From NCBI GenBank assembly GCA_036307305.1, contig JAXJXV010000014.1, positions 248,001-312,000 of the forward strand: 64,000 nt of DNA. Direction: 5' to 3'. Origin of the DNA: SIG607 sp036307305. Lineage in GTDB: Bacteria; Bacillota; Clostridia; Oscillospirales; Acutalibacteraceae. This document shows positions 1 through 7,202 of this stretch, in pieces. Made by a program: the position numbers and the translations under genes. The notes under the pieces are model-generated. The model was not told the origin of the DNA and did no database searches. It saw only the letters and a list, made by a program, of their open reading frames with translations. Position 1 is the stretch's first letter. Each line of letters begins with the position of its first letter.

Positions 1-2
1 AA

Positions 3-1397
3 ATGAAATATTATCTGGCTATTGATTTAGGCGCTTCCAGTGGCAGACATATCCTTGCTCATTTTGAAGACGAAAAAATAGTTCTTGAAGAAATTCATCG
101 TTTTAAAAACGGTTTTGAGGAAAAAAACGGTTCACTTTGTTGGGATACCGCCCGTCTTTTTAATGAAATTTTAATTGGAATGAAAAAATGCGCAGAATTA
201 AACAAAATTCCCGAGTCTGTTGCTATTGATACCTGGGGTGTCGATTTTGTTCTTCTTGATAAAAATGATAATATTGTTGGCGATTCTGTCAGTTACCGTG
301 ATTCAAGAACCAACGGTATGGACAGTGAGTTATGTAAAATAATCAGCGAAGAAGAACTGTATGCCAGAACGGGTATTCAAAAACAACTCTTTAATACCTC
401 ATATCAGCTTATGAGCATAAAGCTTAATAATCCTGAATATTTTAAAGAAGCTGTGACGTTTTTGTTTATTCCCGAATACCTGACGTTTTTGCTTTCAGGC
501 AAAAAAGCCAGTGAATATACAATTGCTTCAACCAGTCAGCTTTTAAATGCAGAGAACAGAGACTGGGATTATGAACTGATTGAAAAGATGGGAATTCCTA
601 AAGAAATTTTCTGTCCCATTCATCGTCCTGGTACAGTTGTTGGTGATTTAACGCCTGAGGTTGCAAAGGTTGTTGGATATAATGCGAAAGTTATTCTTAC
701 TGCCGCTCACGATACAGCCAGCGCTATTGCGGCGCTTCCTACGCAACAGGATAATACTTTATATATAAGTTCAGGCACATGGTCGTTGCTTGGTACAGAA
801 AGTATGTATCCTATTTGCAATAAGGAAAGTATGGATGCTAATTTCACTAATGAGGGCGGTTATGATTATCGTTTCCGTTTTCTTAAAAACATTATGGGTC
901 TGTGGATGATGCAGTCGGTAAGAAAAGAATGGCATGAAGAGGTTGGTTTCGGAGAAATTTCAAATATGGCGCGAAATGAGTCTATTACTTCCTGTGTTGA
1001 CCCGCAAAACAATGTCTTCTTTGCGCCTAAATCTATGATAAACGCCATTAAGGATGAGTGTCGGCTTACAGGACAGCAGGTTCCAGAAACGCTGGGTGAA
1101 ATTGCAAAAGTAATTTATAATAGCTTATCCAAATGTTACGCTCAGGCAATCGGTCAGATAGAAGCCATTACGGGCATTAATTATCCGCATATTGCAATCG
1201 TAGGAGGAGGTTCACAGGATTCATATCTTAATAAGCTTACTGCTAAAGCCTCAGGTAAAAAGGTAAGTGCGGGTCCCACTGAAGCAACGGCTATGGGAAA
1301 CCTTATTATACAGATGATGGCGCTTGGCGATATAGCTGACCTTAAGTCTGCCAGAAAATTTGTCGAGAATTCCTTTGATATAAAGTATTTTGGATAA
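3..1397 (+). CDS. rhaB: Rhamnulokinase (FGGY family)
   Basis: Predicted to phosphorylate L-rhamnulose with ATP to rhamnulose-1-phosphate in cytosolic rhamnose catabolism. The 464-residue protein has the usual full length for the family. The N-terminal phosphate loop reads DLGASSGR (residues 8-15), the motif DTWGVDF starts at residue 76, GTWSLLG is near 258, and a glycine-rich GGGSQ segment of the C-terminal ATPase half lies near 401. The start lies two bases inside the window, so its ribosome binding site and any upstream rha genes cannot be seen; MKYYLAIDLG is nevertheless a typical beginning. The closely related FGGY kinases for fuculose or xylulose are less likely given the DTWGVDF signature. 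It ends in a hairpin shared with the convergent regulator gene. Confidence 0.9.
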   Translation: MKYYLAIDLGASSGRHILAHFEDEKIVLEEIHRFKNGFEEKNGSLCWDTARLFNEILIGMKKCAELNKIPESVAIDTWGVDFVLLDKNDNIVGDSVSYRDSRTNGMDSELCKIISEEELYARTGIQKQLFNTSYQLMSIKLNNPEYFKEAVTFLFIPEYLTFLLSGKKASEYTIASTSQLLNAENRDWDYELIEKMGIPKEIFCPIHRPGTVVGDLTPEVAKVVGYNAKVILTAAHDTASAIAALPTQQDNTLYISSGTWSLLGTESMYPICNKESMDANFTNEGGYDYRFRFLKNIMGLWMMQSVRKEWHEEVGFGEISNMARNESITSCVDPQNNVFFAPKSMINAIKDECRLTGQQVPETLGEIAKVIYNSLSKCYAQAIGQIEAITGINYPHIAIVGGGSQDSYLNKLTAKASGKKVSAGPTEATAMGNLIIQMMALGDIADLKSARKFVENSFDIKYFG

Positions 1398-1403
1398 AGA
1401 AGA

Positions 1404-1430
1404 AACCTCCGCTTCACTGAAGCGGAGGTT
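1404..1430. terminator. Bidirectional intrinsic terminator between rhaB and the XRE gene
   Basis: A 12-bp perfect stem (1404-1415 with 1419-1430) has a 3-base loop and T-rich sequence on both flanks. It lies between two convergent genes, and the XRE stop codon starts 4 bases beyond the stem. Confidence 0.85.
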
Positions 1431-1433
1431 GTT

Positions 1434-1844
1434 TTAAAACAAATCAATATTATCTCGTCCGAGTGAAAACAGAAAATCCAGAACCTTTGGTTGTATTTCT
1501 TCGGGAAGCGCTCTGTAAATAGTTATTATAACACGTTCCTTTTTATCCAATTCATAATTGCTTTCTTTGTATTCGCCTGAAGGAAAGTCCGAAAACGTGA
1601 GAAATGAAATATCACTTTCGGTTTTTGTCTCCACGTTAAAGGAACTGACAGGTATATCTAATACTTTTGCAACCTTCTCCAGAAAATCCTGAGGGAAGCG
1701 CATAGCTTTTGTTTCGTAATAAGAATACGTGCTGCGCGCCATTTCTATAGCATCGGCAACCTCGTTTTGAGTGAGTCCTGCTTTTTTTCTAAAGTAGGCG
1801 ATTCTGATTCGTATTTCTTCAGCTTTACGTTGTTTAGTGTTCAT
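1434..1844 (-). CDS. XRE-family helix-turn-helix transcriptional regulator
   Basis: A 136-residue predicted cytosolic DNA-binding protein. An HTH_3 domain spans roughly residues 10-65, with the characteristic order KKAGLTQNEVADAIEMAR, then STYSYYE and the segment up to ISSFNVE-like sequence. The C-terminal half is acidic and hydrophobic, without a recognisable sensor domain. The ATG start follows AAGGAGA with 5-base spacing. It is divergent from the tRNA-Thr gene and convergent with rhaB. The target is unknown; I infer a small stand-alone repressor and have no basis to tie it to rhamnose use. Confidence 0.8.
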   Translation of the reverse strand: MNTKQRKAEEIRIRIAYFRKKAGLTQNEVADAIEMARSTYSYYETKAMRFPQDFLEKVAKVLDIPVSSFNVETKTESDISFLTFSDFPSGEYKESNYELDKKERVIITIYRALPEEIQPKVLDFLFSLGRDNIDLF

Positions 1845-1865
1845 TTAATTCTCCTTTTTTTCTTC

Positions 1866-1894
1866 TTGACTAATCAGCTAAAAATTGTTATAAT
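1866..1894 (+). promoter_or_regulatory. Sigma-A promoter of tRNA-Thr
   Basis: TTGACT (1866-1871), 17-base spacer, TATAAT (1889-1894); transcription should start near 1901, just before the tRNA. Confidence 0.85.
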
Positions 1895-1905
1895 AACTAC
1901 TATGA

Positions 1906-1981
1906 GCTGAAGTGGCGTAGCTGGTAGCGCAATTGATTCGTAATCAATAGGTCGTGGGTTCGAATCCCATCTTCAGCACCA
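1906..1981 (+). tRNA. tRNA-Thr (anticodon CGU)
   Basis: A full cloverleaf can be folded. The acceptor arm GCTGAAG pairs with CTTCAGC. The anticodon stem ATTGA/TCAAT closes the loop TTCGTAA with anticodon CGT, which reads ACG. The T-arm contains GGTTCGAATCC, and CCA is encoded at 1979-1981. It is a single-gene transcription unit with its own consensus promoter and a terminator just downstream. Confidence 0.95.
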
Positions 1982-1985
1982 AAAC

Positions 1986-2016
1986 AAAAAGTCGTCTTGT
2001 ACGGCTTTTTTATTTT
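1986..2016 (+). terminator. Terminator after tRNA-Thr
   Basis: Stem 1987-1995 with 2001-2009 (one G-U pair), loop CTTGT, followed by a T run. Confidence 0.75.
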
Positions 2017-2053
2017 ACTACTGTTTTCTCAGTTTGTCAACTTTTGTCGAATT

Positions 2054-2626
2054 TTAGAGAATTAATGGCTGAAGCTGAGTGCCTTCAAGCACTTTATTTA
2101 GAGTTTCTCCGATTTTTGTAAAGTCCGCTATCATTGATGTTGGCTTGTTTATAGCGTCATCCTGTCGGTAAGGAACAAAGTATATATTTTTTGTGTTGAG
2201 CAATGCTCCTATATTTTTTGCAGACGCTGACAATGCGTCGTTGGTAGCAATAGCAAGTATTACGGGTTTATTGTTTCTTAAATGAGCCTTTACAGCCATA
2301 GTTACACTTGTGTCAGTTATACCGTTCGCTAATTTTCCAAGTGTGTTGCCCGTACAAGGCGCAACTATCAGTACGTCTAAGAGCTTTTTAGGACCGATAG
2401 GTTCGGCCTGTTCAACCGTGTGGAGTATTTCGTTTCCTGTTATTTCTTTAACTCTGTTCTGTAAAGATAAATGCTCTGTGAACCGCGTGTCTGTGTTATA
2501 TACGATTGATGACATAATTGGGATGATTTTCACTCCCGTTGATGCAAGTTCCCTTAACGCTGCCATGGAGTCAGATATTGTACAGAAAGAGCCGCACATC
2601 GCATAACCAATAGTTAGTTCTTTCAT
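2054..2626 (-). CDS. dpaB: Dipicolinate synthase subunit B (SpoVFB)
   Basis: Flavoprotein-like subunit of dipicolinate synthase, which converts dihydrodipicolinate to the spore-core compound dipicolinic acid in the mother cell. The protein is 190 residues. An N-terminal flavoprotein fold shows GYAMCGSFCTI near residue 10 and a second conserved stretch LIVAPCTGNTLGKLANGI in the middle. The ATG at 2626 is chosen because AAGGAGAT lies just upstream; an in-frame ATG at 2644 would overlap dpaA more deeply and has no ribosome site. The start lies 11 bases inside the end of dpaA's terminal codons, so translation is probably coupled. Its presence marks the organism as spore-forming. Confidence 0.92.
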   Translation of the reverse strand: MKELTIGYAMCGSFCTISDSMAALRELASTGVKIIPIMSSIVYNTDTRFTEHLSLQNRVKEITGNEILHTVEQAEPIGPKKLLDVLIVAPCTGNTLGKLANGITDTSVTMAVKAHLRNNKPVILAIATNDALSASAKNIGALLNTKNIYFVPYRQDDAINKPTSMIADFTKIGETLNKVLEGTQLQPLIL

Positions 2627-2636
2627 AAATATCTCC

Positions 2637-3428
2637 TTAATCAATATTATTTTCTTTCAGTAAATCGATAATTGTTTCTGCCATTATATCTGCCGCACTC
2701 ATTGGGGCGGTTTTGCCCGGTAGTCCCGTAGCATTGATATAGTTTAATTTTAAGTCTTTTACAGCCGACGGGTCAATACCGGACTGTTTAGAGGCAAGTT
2801 CTATCAAAAGGGCTTTTTTATTTAAATTATTAAGTACCTCTGAATCGAAAATTAAATGCGGCACAGTATTAATTACGATGTCGTAACTGCCGATTTTTTT
2901 ATATAACTCGTCATAATAAATTGAATTCATTCCGATTGCGTTAATTTCAGCATGATTTGAAGTTTTTCTCACACATACGTCAATATCAGAAGTAAATATT
3001 TTAAGTCTGTCAAGTAAAATTCTGGCAACTCTTCCAAAGCCTGTCACAAGGATTTTACTGTTACAAATAGTCCTATCGGTATTATCTATCAGTAAAGCAA
3101 TAGTTCCCTCAGCGGTAGGAATAGCGTTCTTAATAGCGAAGTCATCCCGACTGCAAATGTCGTATACTCTTTCGTGATTAAAGCCTGCGCCGATAATTAA
3201 CGTGTTTTTATCTGCTGAATCAAAGAGCTTTTGAATGCTTTTATCCTTTGAATTTGTAAAACTGAAATTAATATTATCCAGCGTAACGGGTGTAGGTAAA
3301 ATTATTACGTCAGTATGCGGCTGAACCTCTGTATCATAATTATATATTATTGCAGACTTATAATACTTTGATAGAGCTTCTTTAACTAAAAGACTACGCT
3401 TATCGTTACCAACTATTAATATTTTCAT
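2637..3428 (-). CDS. dpaA: Dipicolinate synthase subunit A (SpoVFA)
   Basis: NAD(P)-binding subunit of dipicolinate synthase, working with DpaB. It is 263 residues, slightly shorter than the near-300 residues usual in Bacillus. A Rossmann-like N-terminus begins MKILIVGNDKR, and a second dinucleotide-binding motif VTGFGRVARI sits near residue 130. The C-terminus has NATGLPGKTAPMSAADI, which is characteristic of the family. AGGTGATT precedes the ATG. It is first gene of a two-gene operon dpaA-dpaB. In Bacillus the pair is sigma-K controlled; I could not identify a convincing sigma-K promoter in the 55 bases upstream. Confidence 0.92.
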   Translation of the reverse strand: MKILIVGNDKRSLLVKEALSKYYKSAIIYNYDTEVQPHTDVIILPTPVTLDNINFSFTNSKDKSIQKLFDSADKNTLIIGAGFNHERVYDICSRDDFAIKNAIPTAEGTIALLIDNTDRTICNSKILVTGFGRVARILLDRLKIFTSDIDVCVRKTSNHAEINAIGMNSIYYDELYKKIGSYDIVINTVPHLIFDSEVLNNLNKKALLIELASKQSGIDPSAVKDLKLNYINATGLPGKTAPMSAADIMAETIIDLLKENNID

Positions 3429-3440
3429 ATAATCACCTAA

Positions 3441-3480
3441 AAAACCATAGAATGAATTGCTAATATCATTCTATGGTTTT
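3441..3480 (-). terminator. Terminator of the CCA nucleotidyltransferase gene
   Basis: 15-bp perfect stem (3441-3455 with 3466-3480) ending in TTTT on the minus strand, directly between the cca stop and the dpaA start, so it insulates dpaAB from read-through. Confidence 0.85.
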
Positions 3481-3483
3481 GCA

Positions 3484-4626
3484 TTAAATATTGTTACGTA
3501 CAATATTGAGAAGTTTTTCTTTTGTATTATATTGTGGATTTTTGATAACGAAATCGGTTAAATGGGAAAGGGTGCTTCCTATTTCTTTTCCTTGTATTTT
3601 AAGCTCTGCCAAATCATTTCCGTTAACGGCTAAATGTGATATTTTGTACGGCTCCTTGCTATCAATAACAAGTTCTAATGTTTCGGTAGACTGTCCCTTT
3701 ATAATTATTGAATCTCGTACGGCTTTTAGGGAGAAATCTCTTAAAGCTTTTTTACAGCTTATTTTATCGGTAATTTCTTTTTTTAAAAGCTGCGATAATT
3801 CAATACAGTATTTAAGTAATGCATTTTCAACTTTGAGATTTTTGCAGATTTCTTCTGCATCACCGTCAGAGGAAGCGATAAATGCGGCAAAGCGTATATA
3901 TTTTTCTTTTGGTAAAAAAGTGAATTCTTTGTTGATTGAACAAGCGGGAATACCGCAAAAAGACAACGCATCGCTTATGAGTAATGGATTGAGCTTTTGC
4001 GGGGCAGAGGATAATAATGCCTTAATAAGCTCAGTAGCTATTCTTTCGCGACTGATATTTTGCAGTTTATGGGAAAGCCTTAATGCAGCTTCAAGAGTTT
4101 CTGCTTCTGCATCGAAATCAAGCTGAGCGCAAAATCTGAATAATCTGAGTATTCTAAGAGCATCTTCGCTGAATCTGTCGTTGGGATTGCCAACAGTTCG
4201 TATGATTTTTTTGTTTAAATCTTCTTTTCCGCCAAAAAGGTCAACAAGTCCGCTTGTGTGGTTGTAAGCCATAGCATTTATGGTGAAATCGCGCCTCGAT
4301 AGGTCTTCGTTCAGGTTACTTACATAGCTGACTTTTTTGGGATGGCGGGAATCAATATAGCTTCCATCGGCTCTGTATGTAGTCACTTCAATGGGCTTGT
4401 TCTCTGAAATAACCGTAACGGTACCATGCTTAAGTCCCGTTGCAATGGTTTTCTCGAAAATTGTTGTGATTTTTTCGGGTAAAAGGGAAGTGGTTACATC
4501 GTAATCGTCGGGCGATATATTCAGTAACGTATCTCGTACACAGCCGCCAACAAGATAGGCTTCTCCGTTATTGTTTTCTATGGTTTTTATTACGGTGTTC
4601 AGGTAATCGGGAATAAAAAGTTCCAT
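3484..4626 (-). CDS. cca: CCA tRNA nucleotidyltransferase / poly(A) polymerase family
   Basis: Predicted to add or repair the CCA 3' end of tRNAs. The 380-residue protein has the class II nucleotidyltransferase head: YLVGGCVRDTLLN near residues 25-37 and the metal-binding DYDV about eight residues later. This is followed by VTTYRADGSY and SRRDFTINAMAY, then an RNA-binding helical domain beginning FSEDALRILRLFRF. No HD domain is evident. The ATG at 4626 has GGGAGG five bases upstream; a TTG further upstream would lie on that ribosome site. CC-adding or A-adding specialists share this architecture, so the exact specificity is open. Both sequenced tRNA genes here encode CCA, so repair is a likely main role. 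Confidence 0.88.
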   Translation of the reverse strand: MELFIPDYLNTVIKTIENNNGEAYLVGGCVRDTLLNISPDDYDVTTSLLPEKITTIFEKTIATGLKHGTVTVISENKPIEVTTYRADGSYIDSRHPKKVSYVSNLNEDLSRRDFTINAMAYNHTSGLVDLFGGKEDLNKKIIRTVGNPNDRFSEDALRILRLFRFCAQLDFDAEAETLEAALRLSHKLQNISRERIATELIKALLSSAPQKLNPLLISDALSFCGIPACSINKEFTFLPKEKYIRFAAFIASSDGDAEEICKNLKVENALLKYCIELSQLLKKEITDKISCKKALRDFSLKAVRDSIIIKGQSTETLELVIDSKEPYKISHLAVNGNDLAELKIQGKEIGSTLSHLTDFVIKNPQYNTKEKLLNIVRNNI

Positions 4627-4715
4627 ATTTCCTCCCAAAATAAAAAATAATTGTTTATTTTTGTCTTTAAATGTTCTATAATAACTATATAGAATAAATT
4701 TGAATGGTGATATAT

Positions 4716-6086
4716 ATGAAAGAGTTAAGAGCTGAAGATAAAATTTTGTCTCAGGTGAAAAAAATTCATATGATAGGTATCGGCGGCAGCGGAATGTGTC
4801 CGCTTGCGCAGATTTTAAAAGATAAGGGATATATAATTACAGGTTCCGATAATAATGAAAGTGAGCCGCTCAGCAGAATTAAGAAGCTTGGAATTAAGGT
4901 GACTATGGGTCATTTTGCAGAAAACGTACATTCCTGTGAGCTTGTTGTTTATTCTGCAGCTATATCCAAGGATAATCCCGAACTTGTGGAGGCAGAAAGA
5001 CTTTCTATTCCTACTATGGAACGTTCTGTTCTTCTTGGCGCTCTGACGAGATATTATGATAATGTTATCGGTGTGTGCGGTACACACGGAAAAACCTCCG
5101 TTACTTCTATGATAACACAAATTTTGTATTTAAACAAGATGGACCCAACCGCTGTTATTGGCGGTAAGCTTCCAATTCTTAACTCTAACGGCAGAATCGG
5201 AAAGAGTGAGATTATGGTTTGCGAAGCCTGTGAGTTTGTAGATACTTTCCTTAAAATGTCGCCTGATATTTCTGTTCTTCTTAATATTGACAACGACCAT
5301 CTTGATTACTTCAAGACAATGGAAAATCTTGTTGCTTCCTTTAGAAAATTTGTAGGTATGTCCAAAATTGCTTACGTTAACGGCGATGACAGTCTTGTAC
5401 TTGATGCTGTTGATAATTATAACGGTCAAATAGTTTCTTTTGGTATGAACAAGAATAATGATTTTTATGCTGATAATATTTCTGCGGGTAAACGGGGATT
5501 TTCCTTTGACGTGTTTAAAAACGGGGATTTTATTGTCCGTATCAATTTGTCTATTCCAGGTAAGCACAACGTTTACAACGGACTGGCGGCCTTTGCTGTG
5601 TGTTACGATTTGGGCGTTGAACCAATGGGAATTGTTGAGGCTCTTGAAAAGTTTACAGGTGCGGGTAGACGTTTTGAGTTTTTGGGAGAATACGGCGGAT
5701 ATATGATTGCTGATGATTATGCTCATCATCCAACGGAAATCAAAGCTACGCTTTCTGCTGCGAAGGCGCTTCCTTACAGCAAGGTGACCTGTATTTTTCA
5801 GCCATTTACTTTTTCAAGAACGGCGCTTTTGAAGGAAGAGTTTATTGATGCTTTAAGTCTTGCCGATGAAGTTGTGCTGACTGAAATTATGGGCTCACGA
5901 GAAATTAATACCTATGGTATATCCTCTGAACAAATTGCAGAAAAGCTGCCTAACGCAAGGGTAATCAAAACCTTTGATGAAATAGCGGACTATATTTACA
6001 GTACCGCACGGAACAATCAGCTTGTAATCACTATGGGCGGCGGCGACATTTATAAAGCGGCCCATAAGCTGATAAAAAAATATTGA
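4716..6086 (+). CDS. murC: UDP-N-acetylmuramate--L-alanine ligase
   Basis: Cytosolic Mur ligase that adds L-alanine to UDP-MurNAc in peptidoglycan precursor synthesis. It has 456 residues, normal for MurC. Visible motifs are the N-terminal GIGGSGMCPLAQ, the ATP-binding GVCGTHGKTSVTSM near residue 115, the central EACEFVDTFL, DNDHLDYF, and the C-terminal DDYAHHPTEI region. GGTGA lies five bases before the ATG at 4716; an upstream in-frame ATG at 4704 overlaps that site and is less likely. A TATAAT at 4677-4682 is a plausible -10 element, with a poor -35. It is divergent from cca and ends in a bidirectional terminator. Confidence 0.95.
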   Translation: MKELRAEDKILSQVKKIHMIGIGGSGMCPLAQILKDKGYIITGSDNNESEPLSRIKKLGIKVTMGHFAENVHSCELVVYSAAISKDNPELVEAERLSIPTMERSVLLGALTRYYDNVIGVCGTHGKTSVTSMITQILYLNKMDPTAVIGGKLPILNSNGRIGKSEIMVCEACEFVDTFLKMSPDISVLLNIDNDHLDYFKTMENLVASFRKFVGMSKIAYVNGDDSLVLDAVDNYNGQIVSFGMNKNNDFYADNISAGKRGFSFDVFKNGDFIVRINLSIPGKHNVYNGLAAFAVCYDLGVEPMGIVEALEKFTGAGRRFEFLGEYGGYMIADDYAHHPTEIKATLSAAKALPYSKVTCIFQPFTFSRTALLKEEFIDALSLADEVVLTEIMGSREINTYGISSEQIAEKLPNARVIKTFDEIADYIYSTARNNQLVITMGGGDIYKAAHKLIKKY

Positions 6087-6098
6087 TATTAATATATG

Positions 6099-6130
6099 AA
6101 ACCCAACCTTACAGTAAGAAGGTTGGGTTT
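6099..6130. terminator. Bidirectional terminator, murC / DUF4364 gene
   Basis: 12-bp perfect stem (6099-6110 with 6119-6130), 8-base loop, A/T runs on both sides, between convergent genes. Confidence 0.88.
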
Positions 6131-6133
6131 TAA

Positions 6134-6697
6134 TTAATCTGTATCACCGGTGAGCAGGTCAACGAGTCCTGTATACACTCTTGATGGGTTATCAAGAAAA
6201 CGTTCCTTGATAGCAGATGCCTGTGTTTCGTCGGTAACCATAATTTTAACGCTCATAAGCTCCTGTCCTGCTTCAACCGCAGAACAAATAAGATACATAA
6301 CGCCGTTTTCCTTTACAGTCTCAATTTTTGTTTCTTTTGCGTTTTTTAAACGGGAAATCATTTTTGCTGTTAAAGCAAAGGCTTTTTCTTTTATGGTAAA
6401 GGGAAGAATGGTCTTTAAGGTTTCTGAAGCATTTGCACCCATTTCGGTAACGTTATAGGTATCGTCAGCATCGTTATATGTGAGATTTCCTGATTTGAGA
6501 AGTGCCTCAAGAGCGTCCATAACCTCAAAATAGTTTGCGATACCTTCCAAATTGAAGAGATTTGCCAACTGCTTACCAGGAACGGCAGATTTGACGCCGT
6601 TAATTACGTAACATATAAGCACCTTGATTTCGGCAGTGCTGATAAGACTGCCAACACCTGCAGAAATTGCATTGTTTTCCAAATTGTTCACATCCAA
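6134..6697 (-). CDS. DUF4364 family winged-helix-like protein
   Basis: A 187-residue predicted cytosolic protein resembling the DUF4364 family. An N-terminal winged helix (about residues 20-90: TAEIKVLICYVINGV through GNLTYNDADDTYNVTEMG) is followed by an alpha/beta domain. Function in the family is not established; a transcriptional role is inferred only from the fold. The start is uncertain: TTG at 6697 or GTG at 6691 are the only candidates near the N-terminus, and neither has a recognisable ribosome site. The promoter at 6719-6746 would leave only about 15 untranslated bases, so initiation may not use Shine-Dalgarno pairing. Confidence 0.7.
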   Translation of the reverse strand: MDVNNLENNAISAGVGSLISTAEIKVLICYVINGVKSAVPGKQLANLFNLEGIANYFEVMDALEALLKSGNLTYNDADDTYNVTEMGANASETLKTILPFTIKEKAFALTAKMISRLKNAKETKIETVKENGVMYLICSAVEAGQELMSVKIMVTDETQASAIKERFLDNPSRVYTGLVDLLTGDTD

Positions 6698-6718
6698 TTA
6701 ATTTGATAGCTTATATAT

Positions 6719-6746
6719 ATTATAGCAACAATTTGAATTTTTTCAA
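6719..6746 (-). promoter_or_regulatory. Sigma-A promoter of the DUF4364 gene
   Basis: On the minus strand TTGAAA (6741-6746), 16-base spacer, TATAAT (6719-6724). Start of transcription is expected near 6712. Confidence 0.7.
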
Positions 6747-6750
6747 GATG

Positions 6751-7035
6751 TTACCCGTCATAATCTTCAATAATTGAGAGTAATTGTTCTTCACTGTTTA
6801 TAATTATTCCCTCATCTAATGCTTCTCTGTCTTCGTTGGGAAGAACGTCTAATACTATATCATCGTAAATATTTATAATTTTATCACCTTGCTTTAACAT
6901 TACCGTTCCGTCCTCTTCGCAGAGAACTAAGTAATTATTTTCTCTTTGGGAATGGTGAATAAAAAGAATTGATGCTAACGCAACCGACAAAGTTAGCGTA
7001 ATAACGAGAAGAGAAATTATTGATTTTTTGCTCAT
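6751..7035 (-). CDS. Small membrane-anchored protein with a BofC C-terminal-like domain
   Basis: A 94-residue protein: one N-terminal membrane segment (about residues 6-26, SIISLLVITLTLSVALASI) and an extracytoplasmic domain. The end of that domain (LPNEDREALDEGIIINSEEQ near residues 65-85, then LLSIIEDYDG) resembles the C-terminal domain of BofC, an inhibitor of sigma-K processing in Bacillus. The resemblance is from pattern memory only, and many Clostridia encode such short proteins of unknown role. The ATG at 7035 follows AGGTGG with 5-base spacing; the in-frame GTG upstream lies inside that site. It is divergent from the PBP gene. Confidence 0.6.
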   Translation of the reverse strand: MSKKSIISLLVITLTLSVALASILFIHHSQRENNYLVLCEEDGTVMLKQGDKIINIYDDIVLDVLPNEDREALDEGIIINSEEQLLSIIEDYDG

Positions 7036-7123
7036 TTTTTCCACCTATCAGTGTATTTTATAGCTATTATTTCACAAAAATATGTAAATATTAAAAAATT
7101 GTAATACATTTTTTTGTTTTTTG

Positions 7124-7132
7124 TGTTATAAT
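7124..7132 (+). promoter_or_regulatory. Extended -10 promoter element of the PBP gene
   Basis: TGTTATAAT (TG at 7124-7125, TATAAT at 7127-7132) with no good -35 hexamer upstream; transcription would start near 7139. Confidence 0.6.
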
Positions 7133-7202
7133 AGGTTAAAAAGACAAATTAAGATATAAATATAAATTGTACTGATTATGTGTTTTGGGAGGTTGTTTTC
7201 CT

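Noticed and set aside
5130..5729. Open frame of 199 codons antisense to murC
   Set aside because: It lies entirely inside murC on the other strand, has no ribosome site and resembles no protein.
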